Assembly: GCF_048128805.1 (NCBI RefSeq)
Contig: NC_136020.1
Coordinates: 14,359,239-14,423,238 of the forward strand
Length of the DNA stretch: 64,000 nucleotides
Direction: 5' to 3'
From: Centroberyx gerrardi
Taxonomy: Eukaryota; Chordata; Actinopteri; Beryciformes; Berycidae
Shown here: in pieces, positions 25,233 to 37,631 of the stretch
Layout of the letters: each line of letters starts with the position of its first letter
How positions within the stretch are numbered: the stretch's first letter is position 1
The notes under the pieces: generated by a model
Told to the model about the DNA's origin: nothing
Seen by the model: only the letters and a program-made list of their open reading frames with translations
Database searches by the model: none
Position numbers and translations under genes: made by a program

Positions 25233-26723
25233 TTGGGAGGGGAAGGGGAGGGGGGGTAGTACCACCCAAACCTCTGCTGCCCACTCTTGGATGCCTCCCC
25301 CCTCCTCCTCACCCTCTCCACCACAACCGCCTCTGGGTGCTGATGCTAATTAACCCATAGGATGGATTCAAACAGAAGAATCCATGGTGCTAATTGCGCT
25401 CATTTGGCTGTAGCTTCCCCACTTAAACTGGTTTCAAAGATAAGAGCAAGGACTTTATAAATCTACACACAGCCAAAAACCCAGCCTGCTCCTGTTGTAA
25501 CTGGGCTAATCTGTGCACCTGCATACCTTTAGGTGGTTGTTTATGTACTGAGTGAGTTTCACGACCTCTAGGGATCAATGAGAAAATTAGCATTATTTTC
25601 TATATTCCTGGAAAACATTTTTAACATTTTTACTGCAGCAACAGCAGAATCTTGACTTTGCCATGAGTGAAGTCAAAAGCGAGGCTTGACAGCAATAAAT
25701 CTATAAAATTAACATGAGTCCAAACCATGAATGCAGTATAGTGTGTACAGTTTACAAAAAATAAACATGATACTATAGGCAACATTATGTAGATGGACAA
25801 TATTGCCAACAATTATTACTGGCTGAGTGTCATTCCATGTTTAGATATCTACTATTTAAAAAAGAGTGACATCTACTCAGTACTCAAGCAAAATGGTTGA
25901 CTGCACAAAACAGATTTTTAAAGGCTAGTTGACAACATTATATCACTTTCAAATACTGGATCTTGTATATTTTAGAGAAGTTGAATGATGTAGTACATAT
26001 GCAGACTTTTGGAAACTAACCCTTCATATTTTTGTTTCATATAGACCACTATTTTATGTTTGTGACGTTTACTGTTTTATTGACTATTGAGGTCAATTCA
26101 CTTTCTATTCAGTCAATTCAGGAAGTAGGTTTTGTTCAAAATGGAAAACAATGGGACTCTTTCGCCATAAGAAGGCTCAATCTATAAAAAGATATTGAGA
26201 ATGAAAGCTCTATCATTCTTATATGAGTTGCTGTTTCAATTTACAATTTCAACTGAGTGAAATGGAGTTGACCCCAACCCTGATCCCCAAACAGACTGAA
26301 AGCAACATTACCCGTCTCCATTGTCTCAAACAAACTGTATCATAACATTAAGGCGGCAGTGGGCAGAATGAGAATGCATCCCATACCAACCATGAGGGGG
26401 AGAAGAAAGCTCCATCACCTGACTGCTGCCTAATGGGCCATGGATAAACGGGAGAACGGGAGAGTGACAATGACAGTGCATCTGCCATGAGTAATAGCTG
26501 AGCGCTGGCTCGGCGGTGACAGGGTCTGGGGAGTTGTCACAGGAGACTGAAGTCATGTCTCATTACGTCCCCAGGGGAGGCGCTCGCTACGGTGGCCATG
26601 GTGCCCAAAATACCACCAGATGATACGTATCATGCCACGCCATGCCGTGACACAGGATCACACTGGAATACACAACTTTCATTCCAATTTGAGATATACA
26701 CCATTGGAAAAAGTCACTCTTAG

Positions 26724-26895
26724 GCCCAGATTTACTAAAACCTTTAGTGGGTACAAAAACCTTTGCAATGTTGGAGGTCAGAACTAAGACTTGGGATAGG
26801 TGCAAGACAATTTGCTGACCAATCAGGAGTAATGTCATTGGTTTTGCACATGCTAAAAGTTTTTGCACCCATGAAAGACTTTCATAAATCAGGGC
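26724..26895. repeat. Foldback element (MITE-like)
   Basis: 'cccagatttactaaaacctttagtgggtacaaaaac' at the left pairs with 'gtttttgcacccatgaaagactttcataaatcaggg' at the right as imperfect terminal inverted repeats. No coding sequence. Confidence 0.65.
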
Positions 26896-27442
26896 TTTAG
26901 TCTTGCAAAATGATTGATAGCACAAACAATTAAACCAATCTATGGTACTTTTAAAAGTGATTGATAAAATGATAACACTTTCACAGACCTATACATCTTC
27001 TATATTCTATTCCATAGAAATATGAAAAGATTCACTTTAGTTTTTTTTTTGTTTTTTTTCTCAAATGGACATACATCATTAGAACTGAATAATATGCATG
27101 TAGTATGGTTGAGCATCCCATATAAAACACAGAATGAACACGCCAGGCCATATCATGTCATATTCTATCATAAAGTATTATGCCGAGAGCAGATACTGAC
27201 TACAAATATTAGCATCGGATGAAATAACTCACATTTCCAATCCCTCAGTGACAAACAGCAGCATTCTTAGTCCCATAACCATGATTTTTCCTGTTTTATG
27301 GGCTTGTTTTGCAGTCAGATGTGACACGCAGTGGACACAAAAATACTGCCCAGCTTCTGTCATCACACACACACAACTGGACATTTTAATGCAAAGAACC
27401 TTGCAGGACCATGATGCTATATGCAGCGCAGACATATTTAGT

Positions 27443-27513
27443 GTGGGCGGCCCCAGTGGGAATCAAACCACTAACTCTTTCCTTATCACTTCTGTACCAC
27501 TGAGCTATACAGC
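27443..27513 (-). repeat. tRNA-like SINE head
   Basis: Read on the minus strand it begins 'gctgtatagctcagtggta', an A-box arrangement. About 30 bases later comes 'ggtttgattcccact', a B box. The acceptor stem does not pair and the body is diverged, so it is a retroposed tRNA-derived fragment, not a tRNA gene. Confidence 0.55.
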
Positions 27514-27758
27514 ACAACTCTGCATGTGTGTGTCGCTCTATTGCTTTAAATTACAATGTGGAAACAATACAGGGCTTTAATAGAGAATTACTACTGAATT
27601 ATGCAGCAGTAAACATTATATCACAGCAGTAATGAAGTATTTATTATTAGGCCTATGGGGGTATCTGTATGTATGTATATCTATATATCTGTTTTACAAC
27701 CCCCTGCTTAATAAATCAAGACAGCTACACCTGTGGGATTGGTTGACCCCCCCTCCAA

Positions 27759-27790
27759 CACACACACACACACACACACACATACACACA
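27759..27790. repeat. (CA)n microsatellite
   Basis: CA run with one CATA interruption. Confidence 0.85.
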
Positions 27791-27868
27791 GTTGAACATA
27801 CAGTCCACATCACACCACAGTATCATGCCAAATACTAGAGAACTACTACTACTGAAGTGTGATTTGTC

Positions 27869-27878
27869 TGCCTGTCTG

Positions 27879-27917
<39 letters not shown>

Positions 27918-27920
27918 GTC
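27869..27920. repeat. (CTGT)n(CTAT)n tetranucleotide array
   Basis: Short CTGT units run into pure CTAT units from about 27880 to 27916. Confidence 0.9.
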
Positions 27921-29209
27921 ACATACATGTCTATACTCAAGAATGGATGCAGATACTTAAATCAAATTAATATCATAATCAAGCTCCTCAACAGGATGAA
28001 TATTCTTCCGGTAGGCCCACATACAGCAGTGTAATGGATGAAAGGTTTGGATATGTAGCTTACTTAAACCTTGAATGCACAGCTGCAAAGGTTAACAAGG
28101 CTGATTCCTTTAATTGTTTGTCATCCGAAAGGAATATCAAAGGAATTATCCAAGATATCACCTAAAAGAGATGAATCCTCTTTTATTTTTACCAACATTG
28201 CCTGCTTCTAACTAATCTCAACTCTAATTGTCAAGTGAATCATAAAATCTTGTCTGTTTCCCTTTATCTTAAAGAACTATGTCAATGATCATTTTTTTGG
28301 AAGGGTGGGCTACTATAGGGATACTATTACTGGAATATTATGGGAGATAAATCATACGCTAAAACGCTATTAGCTCACTGTAAACTCACTACTGAGGACC
28401 ACGGACACACTTTAAGTCCCAATAGGAATATTCTAGGAATATTACAGTAATTTTCCTTCAGGTCACCCTGGATTTCATTGTCCTCTTTTTTATGGAGAAA
28501 TCAATGAAAAATGTCGATCATTAAAAGAAGGATGGAAGGCTGTTGGTCCTGTGTTGGTCAATGGACACCTGCTGTCTATCCATATCTCTAAATTACAGGC
28601 CGCGGAATCTGTGAAAACAAGACCTACGGGGTTTACCGCCTGCCTTTTAGGCAAAACACTTCAAATGACACCTAGAGGAGCTGAGCTACAGCTGGCAGTA
28701 TCACTGGCAGACATCAGATAATCCGCTCAGCACTGTGGGCCTGGCACCGGCCGGCGCAACAATAAGGAATACCCTATACTGCATCCATTGAATACATGAA
28801 GTCAATACGATTTCCTTGCCTCTGCCACATGAATAACCTCATTGCTTTGGTGGTTGGTCCTCAAGATGCAGTGCATGCAGTGCAAAGGCTGCAGTGGTCT
28901 GCCTTTGATGCTCATCAGAATCCAGATAAAACCACGATTTGGCGTCAGGCGCCTCCATATTGCCATATTTACACCTGGTCATCGTAAATATCCGCAACAT
29001 CACCGGGTTGCTATGGCGAATGGCACAACTGGACGCCATCCGACCGACTTGACACATCCACACTGCACCATTATTGTGACCGTCAAGCCGCATATGATCA
29101 TTCATGCCCAGATAGCCGAGACAAGGCAAGGATGATCCGGGGTGGGAAAAATAATGCAAAGCTAAAAAAAAAAAAATGTATGAAAGAAAGATAGCACGTC
29201 CAAACTCAC

Positions 29210-29400
29210 CGTCTACTGCAACCCGCCTGATTTTTCCTGTCCTGTTCCTGAGTGTGTGTTGAGGCTGTAGGAGATGAGATGTGTGTGTGAGGGACCGTCT
29301 CTCTGAGCGGTGTGTCCGCTGCAGCAGCAAGCTGTGGTCCAGGATCCTCGCTCTCCTCACCAGCTCCCCCGCCGCTGTCAAGACCAGCAGCTCCGAAGAT
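29210..29400 (-). other. nrcam: Candidate untranslated first exon, possibly nrcam
   Basis: On the minus strand an exon-like, relatively GC- and CpG-rich block ends at 29210 with 'gacg' followed by a perfect GTGAGT donor. The frame that is open across it (about 57 codons) has no ATG near its start, so it is probably untranslated leader. In human the gene immediately downstream of PNPLA8 on the same strand is NRCAM, which starts with noncoding exons. Position and strand here match that order. The upstream boundary is a guess, and the gene name is from synteny only. Confidence 0.35.
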
Positions 29401-29479
29401 CGTCTATGTTTTGGGAGGACGAACCACTCATTAGCGAAAACCTGGCACCAATTGCCCGGCCCTGCAAATGTGGGCGTTA

Positions 29480-29620
29480 ATCTTCACGCATGCGCTATCC
29501 TATTACTGCAAAATGTGTCTCCAGGAGACTGCATGCATAGCTTGATAAGATACTTAAAGTCAATAATAATCGATGCCTCCACTGCAGATAACGCTGTTAC
29601 CATAGCGACCAATCTAGGAC
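29480..29620 (-). promoter_or_regulatory. Candidate promoter for the 29.2-kb exon
   Basis: At 29485-29496 the minus strand reads 'agcgcatgcgtg', close to the palindromic NRF-1 consensus. At about 29597-29611 'gttaccatagcgac' resembles an RFX X-box and runs into 'ccaat'. These motifs lie 90-220 bp upstream of the candidate exon in minus-strand direction. No TATA box is evident. Confidence 0.3.
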
Positions 29621-30819
29621 AGACCTGAAACAAAGTCGTTTTCTTTTTTGTTTGTTTTTTTCTCAAAAAGTCCTCATCAAAAAATGTTGATTTTAGCTCT
29701 GGATGTTAACACTACTTTTAAATTATTTGTTTAACCTAACCTTATCCTAACCATGACCCTAAACCAGGGTCCATATCCCATTCCCACTGTTTGGCTACAT
29801 TGTTTATTCTGCAACACAATTTCTGTGTCTGTTGTTTGTCTCTTCTGTAGCCTATTTTAGAAAAGTGTGATACAATTAAAATCATTATTCTAAAGTTACT
29901 AGTTCTTTGGTCATGATGAAATTGGTCCAAATAAACCCTAGATGTTTCTGACATATATCTACAACAGAAGGCTGTATCAATACAGTGAGAGTAGACTCTG
30001 GTCTGCAGTATGACATTTGTGGTATCGGGAAATAAGGACAGAGTGAGACCTCCGCTATTTTTCCTCCTATTCTCTGGCAGTCTCGCTGCTAACCGGGCCG
30101 GTGCAGAGTGGAATGAAAAAATATAGAAGTGTCTGCAGCGACGCCGTTTTAATGCGCGGCAGCAACGGGACCTGCAGACAGAGATGTGTGAAACAAACAA
30201 TAACACTGCGGAGTAGCCTACTGTAATGCTGCCGTAATGGCTGCCTTTTGTTGTCCCTAATGACAAAAAATATAATATTCCGAAAATATTCCTGTAGTGA
30301 CTTATAGTGTGTCTCTGGTAATCAACAGTGAGTTTATACTGTAGTGAGCTCGTCATATTTTATAGTATTTTATTATAGTATCTTTTTTTTTTATCACTAT
30401 GATATTTCTTTTAATATTCCTATAGGGACTAATAGGTTGTCAGTGGTGCTCAAATAGTGACCTCATTGCACTTAATGCTTTTTTGTTGTTGTTGTTGTTG
30501 TTGTTTTTATCTCCAATAGTATCACTTTAACATTCCTATAGGGATTTATAGTTTTGCTGTGATATTTGTATTGTTTCCTATACAATTTATAATAGGATTA
30601 GGCTACTATGTTCCTTTTTCATAAGGTGTCCTCATTTAGGCTGTACTGTATGTCATCATTTAGTAATTTAATAACTGGTTCTTGCAGTAATGTAATTAAT
30701 TGTTATACATTCTATTTATGCATTATGGAGTAGGCAATATAATATAATGAATAAAGTAGTGATACTTTAATGATCCCCTTTTCGTTTGTCCCCCTCCACA
30801 GGGAGGTCAGAGGTCAGCA

Positions 30820-30930
30820 GGGAGGGACTCAGTGTTTTGCTCAAGGTCACTTCAGCAGAGTGGTTGTTTGCCGACACAGAGGCTTGAACCTACATCCCCA
30901 GTTGACGGCGCGTGTCCCTACTCACTCTTG
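30820..30930 (-). repeat. tRNA-derived SINE fragment
   Basis: On the minus strand the order is a B-box-like 'ggatgtaggttcaagcc', then 'gaccttgagcaaaacactgag'. This matches the second half of the SINE at 24650 in reverse orientation. Confidence 0.55.
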
Positions 30931-30936
30931 CTGAAA

Positions 30937-31090
30937 GTTTACATGGTCTTTTTTGTGTTGAGTGAGTTTCATGACCCTCGGTCCCTTGAAACCCCATTGT
31001 AAAATTTCAAAAATATGAGCTAGTCACTGCGGAAAATAAGTGTTCTTTTCTTCTTTTGTGTACCTGCTAACATTAAAGGCACAGTGAAAT
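30937..31090 (+). repeat. Dispersed repeat, copy 2 (partner at 5.0 kb)
   Basis: Matches 5008-5175 in order: 'gtttacatggt', 'tttcatgaccctcgg', 'cccttgaaaccccattgta', 'aatttcaaaaatatg', 'ctagtcactgcg' and 'cctgctaacattaaa'. It is directly followed by another degenerate tRNA B-box module at about 31115-31170. Confidence 0.65.
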
Positions 31091-31345
31091 TCAGATGGTT
31101 GCCAACACATACAGGGGTTTGAACTCACATCCTCAGGTTGAACAACTTTACCCACTAGGCCACACTGTCACTCTTACAACAGAACTACGCCAAGGAGATA
31201 CTGCAGTTTGAAAGGACTCATGTAAATATGTACATTTTGGTAATATAGGTGAAAGGTGCTGGTTCTAGCGGTTTCTTGGGGACTGGATGTCTGCTGTGAG
31301 ACACAGGTGTTTCTCTGCCATCAGCACAGGACAGGTGGCCTATGT

Positions 31346-31347
<2 letters not shown>

Positions 31348-31388
<41 letters not shown>
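31348..31388. repeat. (CA)n microsatellite
   Basis: Uninterrupted CA run. Confidence 0.9.
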
Positions 31389-31389
<1 letters not shown>

Positions 31390-31683
31390 CAGCACTGGTG
31401 TCAAACGCTCAAGCGCACGTTGCATTATCATTACTGGCCCACCAATCCACGTCGCCATCTGAACTAAGCCAAGCAGAAACAGGCAGACCCTTCCTCACAC
31501 TGACATCTGTATCATTATGCAAATTGCCCCCACCCCCCTCCCCAACCCCAACCCCCCTACCCCCTACCCCTAATATCACTCAATTCCAATCTGGGACACG
31601 CCAAGCATGTCCTACACACATTAAACCTGAGACACATTCATCATGGTCAACACAGCACCTATCAATACCAATGATGTTAGGTT

Positions 31684-31763
<80 letters not shown>
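31684..31763. repeat. Compound (TC)n(AC)n microsatellite
   Basis: TC to about 31709, then AC to 31763. Both strands give false Leu/Ser/Thr/His or Arg/Glu/Val/Cys frames. Confidence 0.95.
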
Positions 31764-31766
<3 letters not shown>

Positions 31767-32062
31767 TCACCTGTATTACACTTGTAATACATTTTTCTCC
31801 ATTGTTTTATTCAATGTTTTTATTGATGCAAAGAATCAAACTAATGAGCTGGGTTTCCCTGCCTTGGCTCAGTTACTCATCTGTTAGCATCACCATAGTG
31901 CTCGTTAACGTCATCAGCATTGTGTGAAAAAAAAAAAAAGGGTATACATGTTTAATGTTTTTTCCCATGATAAATACATGTAGTATCACCCTTCCAGTCC
32001 ATAGGGCATTAGCACAAACAACTGAGTCATCTGCTGTGGCTCCTCAGGGAAGGTTGGGACTG

Positions 32063-32063
<1 letters not shown>

Positions 32064-32110
<47 letters not shown>
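32064..32110. repeat. (CA)n microsatellite
   Basis: Uninterrupted CA run. Confidence 0.9.
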
Positions 32111-32115
<5 letters not shown>

Positions 32116-34797
32116 TATCTGAGGCATTTTGGTGATGAAGCACTTCGCTGTACCCAAAAGGGGTTTAAAAATCTGAGATAAAAATGTGTTTTTGTGTGTA
32201 TACATGTGTGTGTATGATTCAGCGTGAGAAACAGAGAGACCTAATACAGTTAAAAGATGCACCAATACAGCAATATAAATCCAAGGGTGTGACTTCGAAA
32301 GGATAACATCATGTCCTAATATTAAACATCTCAGTGTTTACCTAGAGAGTTTACACTGCGCGGACTTTGCAACGGTGGGCACCTGCAATGTTGTTTGAGA
32401 TTCATGCGCGGCTGTTGGACGAGTAGGATGTGTGTGTGTGTTTGTGTGTGTGTGTAGGTGTGTGTGCTTACTAACTGACTGGCAGAGATCTGTGGAGAGC
32501 CACACCACTGTGTAAACTGTTCCGCCACTTCTTTTCAGAGGAGACGTGACGATGGACAGATGTTTTTTTCACATTACAGACATGCCAGTGTCAAGTGTGA
32601 AATACTCCCAACCTCTGTCAACATGCTCTTGTTCACTTTTCAAATACAGCTTGTGAAGGCACACATACAGTATGGGTGTGTGTAATGTGGATGAGTTTGT
32701 ATCTTAATAATTCCATTTGTCCATCTTTTGGAAATAAATCATTGTCTAAGTTCACTGTTCAATACTTTAAAATGACCTAGTCTGTTGAAAGTGTCATCAT
32801 CCTGTCAGCCAAGGCCTTAACTTACTAAATATCCTTTAAAAATACTTTAACATGAATTAGTTTTGTACTAAAATTGTTTTGTAAGAGTACAGTAGGTGTC
32901 AAATAGCGGATGTCTAATTTTGAAACAAAACACTTCACATATCGCAGTATCATTTTACATACAGCAGCACTTGGCTCTGAGCTCTATTCATAACTTTGTC
33001 TGGAGCACTGTGTACTCTACGACCAGTTTATACAGACCAGGATATATGATGGTGGGACAATGTCACGTTGACAACTACCAGAGACCTGCTACCATACTGT
33101 TATTGTTTACACAACAGACTTCCTAACTTGGTCAGAGAGCTCAGTCTGGGAAACACCGGTGTGAAGCAGGGTAATACTTCTTCCTCCTGATCCTGAGATG
33201 AACCATGCAGAGGAGGCTGATCGTCAGGAAGAAAGCGCCGTGGTTATTTTTGATTCTATATGCTGTGATATGACTTCTCCTCTTCCTCTAGGCAGCTGTT
33301 GGGCTGATCTTGTCTTGTGAGGCGAGGGATGGCATGCATCCACTTCTGTTTCTCTCATTTCTATTCCAGCAGAGGCTTCAGAGTGCGACTTGTCATTGCT
33401 CTGTCACACATCTAACCCCTAAGGGCCATATTTGATGCAGCTGCACCACTGGAGCTTCTGCTGTAAATTCAACCATTGTGATCACATGTTGAGGGGTGAT
33501 TCTTGCTACATAACAGTGTTTACATTCGCAGCCATATTGGGTGGAGTGCTGTATGGGCCAGACACTTGTGAGTACACTGATACTGCTGTGCGATGGTCTT
33601 ATCTCCTTTAGTGCATTCACAAAGAAAGCAAGGCTGCAACAAAACAAGGGGAGACAAGAAATAGTACAAACATGGCATGTTTGGCTGATGTGTGTTTAAA
33701 CAGATGGTACATCCTGATAGACGTTAAGCCAGTATATTATGTACAAACTGAAGAATCTTGCAAACTAGAGAGAGAGAAAAGGAGAACAGTCCTGGACACT
33801 GATAGCAAACTTAAATAATATCCCTTGTTTATATATATATATATATCAGTGCTGACCATCCATTTCACAAGTTGTGCATAAGAATCTAAACGGACAAAAA
33901 CCACTTACAGCAGCAAAATAAAAGAGGTTGATTGCGTAACATATTTCTGCCAGATCAGGAACAATTTTAGGCGAACGTGGGCAGACATACATTGAGGAGA
34001 TTGTAAACGAGCCGGGGACTGTAACGGTTGCTAGGGAACACCATAAGACGAGACAATCCAATTTTGCTTCGCCAAGAAGGAGGAGAGACGGACAGCTCCT
34101 GACACAACAAGAAACTAACGGTGCAATGGTACGACGTGGACCCACAACTATTTATTTCCCACTGCATGTAAACGCAGCCTGGCAGACATCACTTGACCTC
34201 TGCACTTTGGCCCTCTTACGCTAAACACCAACAGGAAATTGTTAACAGGATGAACGTCGCAAGGGAACATTAATCTCATGTTCACCTCATATGTCCGTCT
34301 TCTCGGCTGGGCTTGTCATGTCACTCGGAGAAGTACAAGCCGCACAAAACCAACACTCAGTCCCTGAGCAGCTTGACAGGCCACTTCATCTTACTTCGTG
34401 CGATGTTTGACAGTTTCACAGAAACACATTAATTACACCTATAGGATCCAGTGCTTTCAGATCTGCAGAAGTGTGTGGTACAATTTCACTCTTGCCTGAG
34501 AATTTGAGCCTGGCCCAACCCAAACAGACTACAAAATTGCTAAAAATTGTCTGATAAATTGTTAATATCAGCATTTTTAACAATATTTTCGAACCCGATT
34601 TGACTCAAACCCAGGCAATTAAGGCAGAAATTCAGCTCGACCCGACCCACGCTGGGTCCCACGGGGATTTTGGCGTAAATGTCAAGCCGTAGTCTGTTGG
34701 GTGTCGAGGCTTTGCACTGCTGTATGTGGCACAGCAGTAAAATGTGAGAAGCTGAGTGTGGCTCCTATTAAACAGGGCCCTCTTTAGATTTTTCTGA

Positions 34798-35087
34798 TTT
34801 TAAAGACCCTATGAAATGGCATCTTTACTTCCTCGATTTGATGCATTTCCGGTTGAAACAGGATGTTGGGGCGGGACATTATGCAGTGAGGGATCATTCA
34901 AAACCAATGGAATATGAGTCAGAGACAGAAAGGCAATTTTATTTGATGGGAGGGGTGCGGAGGGGTGGGATTGTTCAAAAATCTGATGGTTTTATTGGTT
35001 AGAAATGCAGCATGAGGTCACCATGAAAAATATTCTGTTTTCCAGGAAGTAAAAGTAATGGGAGTTCATTTCATGGGGACTGTAAAA
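34798..35087 (+). mobile_element. MITE with TTTAAAG-CCCCATGAAATGA inverted ends, copy B
   Basis: Same family and orientation as 12997-13297. The left end is 'taaagaccctatgaaatgg' and the right end 'ttcatttcatggggactgtaaa'. Small indels separate the copies, and the terminal inverted repeats are about 20 bp. Confidence 0.75.
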
Positions 35088-36102
35088 CATACAGTCTCAT
35101 CTGTTCAGACAGTTTTCCTGAGCTCCCACCAACACGTGTCCCATACCATTAATAACAGACTGAGAAATTCAAAAGCTCCCTACTATTCCACCCAGCGTAT
35201 ATCATATTTGTCATGCACTTAAACTACAGTGTGTTCTTATCCAAACAACTCCCTTCAGCTCACCGGTCCCCGAGAGGCCCTTAGCAACAGTTCCCAAGCA
35301 CCTGTTCCCGTCAGGAATGCATTTTCAAACGCACCGCCACCTTTCAAGTGTCCCTTACGAGCACCTGTAGGATTTGTCACCCATTGAGGAACCAAGGACC
35401 ATTCCAGAGCAAGGCCAAGTTTAGGCATTATGGTCATAACTCAGGCCTTGTCGGTTAGGCATGATCGCACCGGTCTGGCCCTCCTACATCGCACACCATC
35501 CAGCCACAGTATCATGGTGAGGATCAAGCTGGCATTGAAAACAAACGCCCCATCAATCGATCAATCAGTTGCAAGTTTGACAATTTCAAACCAGCAGTGA
35601 GGAATGAGTGAAGTGAATCAACTAACTTACTTGGCATTATTATTCTATATCTTTCTGACATCTTTCATTGTTGTGGAGGTCTCTAGGTATGCCTCCTCGT
35701 GGCATATTGTTCACGTTGATTGGGGTGACGCCAGTGTGAATGGGAGGAATGAATGCCATGGAATTTCAGTGGATCTTCAATGGGAGGAAAACAATAAAGC
35801 AGAAAATCAATGCTTGCAATTGGAAAAAGCAATTCATCATAGGAGGACACTTTGCATTCCTTCGTGACAACTCTATTGTGGAGCTCTTTGTGTTTTATGT
35901 GTGTGTGTGTGTGTGTGTGTGTCAGGTTTATGGTTGCAGAATGTGACAGATCAACATCAGTAAGATCAAATAACATGACATATATTTCTATAGCTTATAT
36001 TCCCAACCCACTAACCTCTATAAAATAGGAATAATAAAAATAGCAAAGAGGTCAAAGAGGTCAAAAGAGAACACAAATTGAAGCATGGTTTTGAGAACAA
36101 GT

Positions 36103-36108
36103 TTTATT
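36103..36108 (-). terminator. pnpla8: Candidate poly(A) signal of pnpla8
   Basis: AATAAA on the minus strand, about 1.25 kb past the pnpla8 stop. The sequence beyond it in the transcript direction is T-rich ('ctcttttgacctctttgacctctttg'). It is the first canonical hexamer I noticed downstream. Confidence 0.5.
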
Positions 36109-36210
36109 TTTTCATGACAAATTGTTATGTTTTTTTACAGGTTTCACCAAGCAATGAAGGAGGGAGGAATAAAGGCAATTAGGCTCACTATTCTCACAAT
36201 TTAAAAAAGT

Positions 36211-36257
36211 GTACAGTACATTAAAGTGTACAGTACATTAAAGTGTACAGTACATTA
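36211..36257. repeat. Three tandem copies of a 17-mer
   Basis: 'gtgtacagtacattaaa' is repeated three times head to tail, the last copy diverging at its end. It falls within the presumed pnpla8 3' UTR. Confidence 0.85.
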
Positions 36258-37356
36258 ACAAAAGCTGGGGTTGAGGAATTGAGGCTTGAGCATGCTGAGA
36301 GGTAAGTGAAAAAAGCTTCATACTACCAACCCACAGAAACAACTCATGGTCCATAATGCATTACTCACAGATAGAGTAGAGCGTGCTTTTTACCATGATA
36401 ATAATATTAATCATTGTTTTTTTGTTTTTTTTATCCAAAGGATCAGAATAAATTTCAATGCGGCCGGGTCCATAATTGAGGACAAATAAAGCATGTGCTT
36501 TTGTCATTCCATATTCTTAAACTCAAGCAAGAACAGTTAAACAATTTATAATCACTTAAATTATTATTTACACTTGATTCTTCATGGACAAGTTAAGAAT
36601 GAAAGTGCATGAAGTCTTTCTTCAGTACAGTGTTAGAAATAGGCAGTCATGTTAGTGTTTCAACTATTAAATTATGTTTTGAATTTCAATGCATTCAAGT
36701 TACTGGGAATGAGATGCAAATGAAAAACCAGTGATATGTCCGTTATTTACAAAATAACTACAGTTATTACAATGTCATTAATTCCTAATAACACTGGCAT
36801 GTGTCATGCTGCAAGAACCTTCCCTGTGTGCTTCAAAACCAAATCAACCAATCAACAGCTCTTAGCCAGTCTAGTATTCATACCTTTATGAGCTTGCATA
36901 CACGTACATACATTTCCTATTTCCAATCAATTATGATTTCCTTATAAAGTATCAAAACCTGCCTAATTATTTTCATATCATGTTATATTGTCTCTGTTGC
37001 AGAAGATACATCCTGTCCTACACAGGACAAACACAATTCATCTCATAGCAGTTATCTAACATGTTATTTACGTCACATCTTTTTGAAATAAGTCATAATT
37101 ATACGTGTCTCGCAGAGTCCTTTATGTGTTAGAGGCATGATGATCAAACTGTGGTCAAGAGGGTTAAGCTTAGGATTAAGAGTTTAGATGCTCCAAAAAA
37201 ACATCAGTGTCCAAATAGGAAAAGTGCAGTACACTTACCAATTTGTTCTATTTCCTTTTCCAACTTTTACTCTATCAGGCCTTGGTCTTGGGAGTTTTTA
37301 CAGGCCAGGTCTTCTTACTGTACTCTCTTGTGGTCATGCTACCACCATGCGAACAA

Positions 37357-37631
37357 CTACAGCTTGGAGCTGAAGGGGAGGCCCTCGTACATGTCGGCCT
37401 TCAGCTTGGCCCACTCGGCCAGCCTCTGGATGGCGCTCTTCTCCTGGCTCAGCACGCTGGCCGCCTTCCTCAGCTTGGCTTCGTTGCGCTCCAGGTAGCG
37501 ATCGGCCTCGCTCTTGAGGAAGTTCAGCCTCTCCAGCCGGCTCTCGTCCAACGGGATGTCCTCGCTCATGTGGGGGTTGAAGCGGAAGTAGGTGTCAGGG
37601 GGCAGGAGAGCGTCCAGCATGGTGTGCACCT
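37357..37631 (-). CDS. pnpla8: pnpla8 final coding exon with SKL terminus
   Basis: Phase 1 start after 'cttctctcag'; 90 residues beyond the split Glu, then TAG. It includes LLPPDTYFRFNP and IPLDESR, and ends in SKL. The 3' UTR continues on the minus strand to about 36.1 kb. Confidence 0.94.

Larger units (their letters stand above)
1..29209. other. Gene-free stretch; inferred first intron of nrcam
   Basis: I see no convincing coding exon here on either strand. The longer open frames are Ser/Leu/His/Thr/Val-rich translations of (GA)n and (CA)n tracts. The content is microsatellites, MITEs, SINE fragments and some repeat-poor blocks (for example 1620-1850, 7440-7600, 20860-21290, 25330-25530, 26340-26600). 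In human, NRCAM lies just downstream of PNPLA8 on the same strand and begins with noncoding exons and very large introns. An exon-like block with a good donor at 29210 faces this region, so I infer an nrcam first intron. No nrcam coding sequence is visible, so this rests on gene order alone. Confidence 0.35.
29660..36100. other. Intergenic stretch between pnpla8 3' end and the 29.2-kb exon
   Basis: No supported exon. It contains two SINE-related fragments, a dispersed repeat copy, MITE copy B and several microsatellites. A minus-strand open frame near 33846-34145 is uninterrupted but unlike any protein I recognise and lacks clear splice sites, so I do not call it. Confidence 0.6.

Noticed and set aside
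27443-27513. A tRNA gene on the minus strand
   Set aside because: A and B boxes are visible, but the stems do not pair, so it is a SINE head.
29211-29381. 57-codon coding start in the 29.2-kb exon
   Set aside because: The frame does not begin with ATG there; the exon is better read as untranslated.
31287-31787. 166-codon open frame
   Set aside because: Built from two microsatellites and the spacer; His/Thr and Ser/Leu runs only.
33846-34145. 99-codon minus-strand open frame
   Set aside because: Non-repetitive, but no splice sites, start context or recognisable family.
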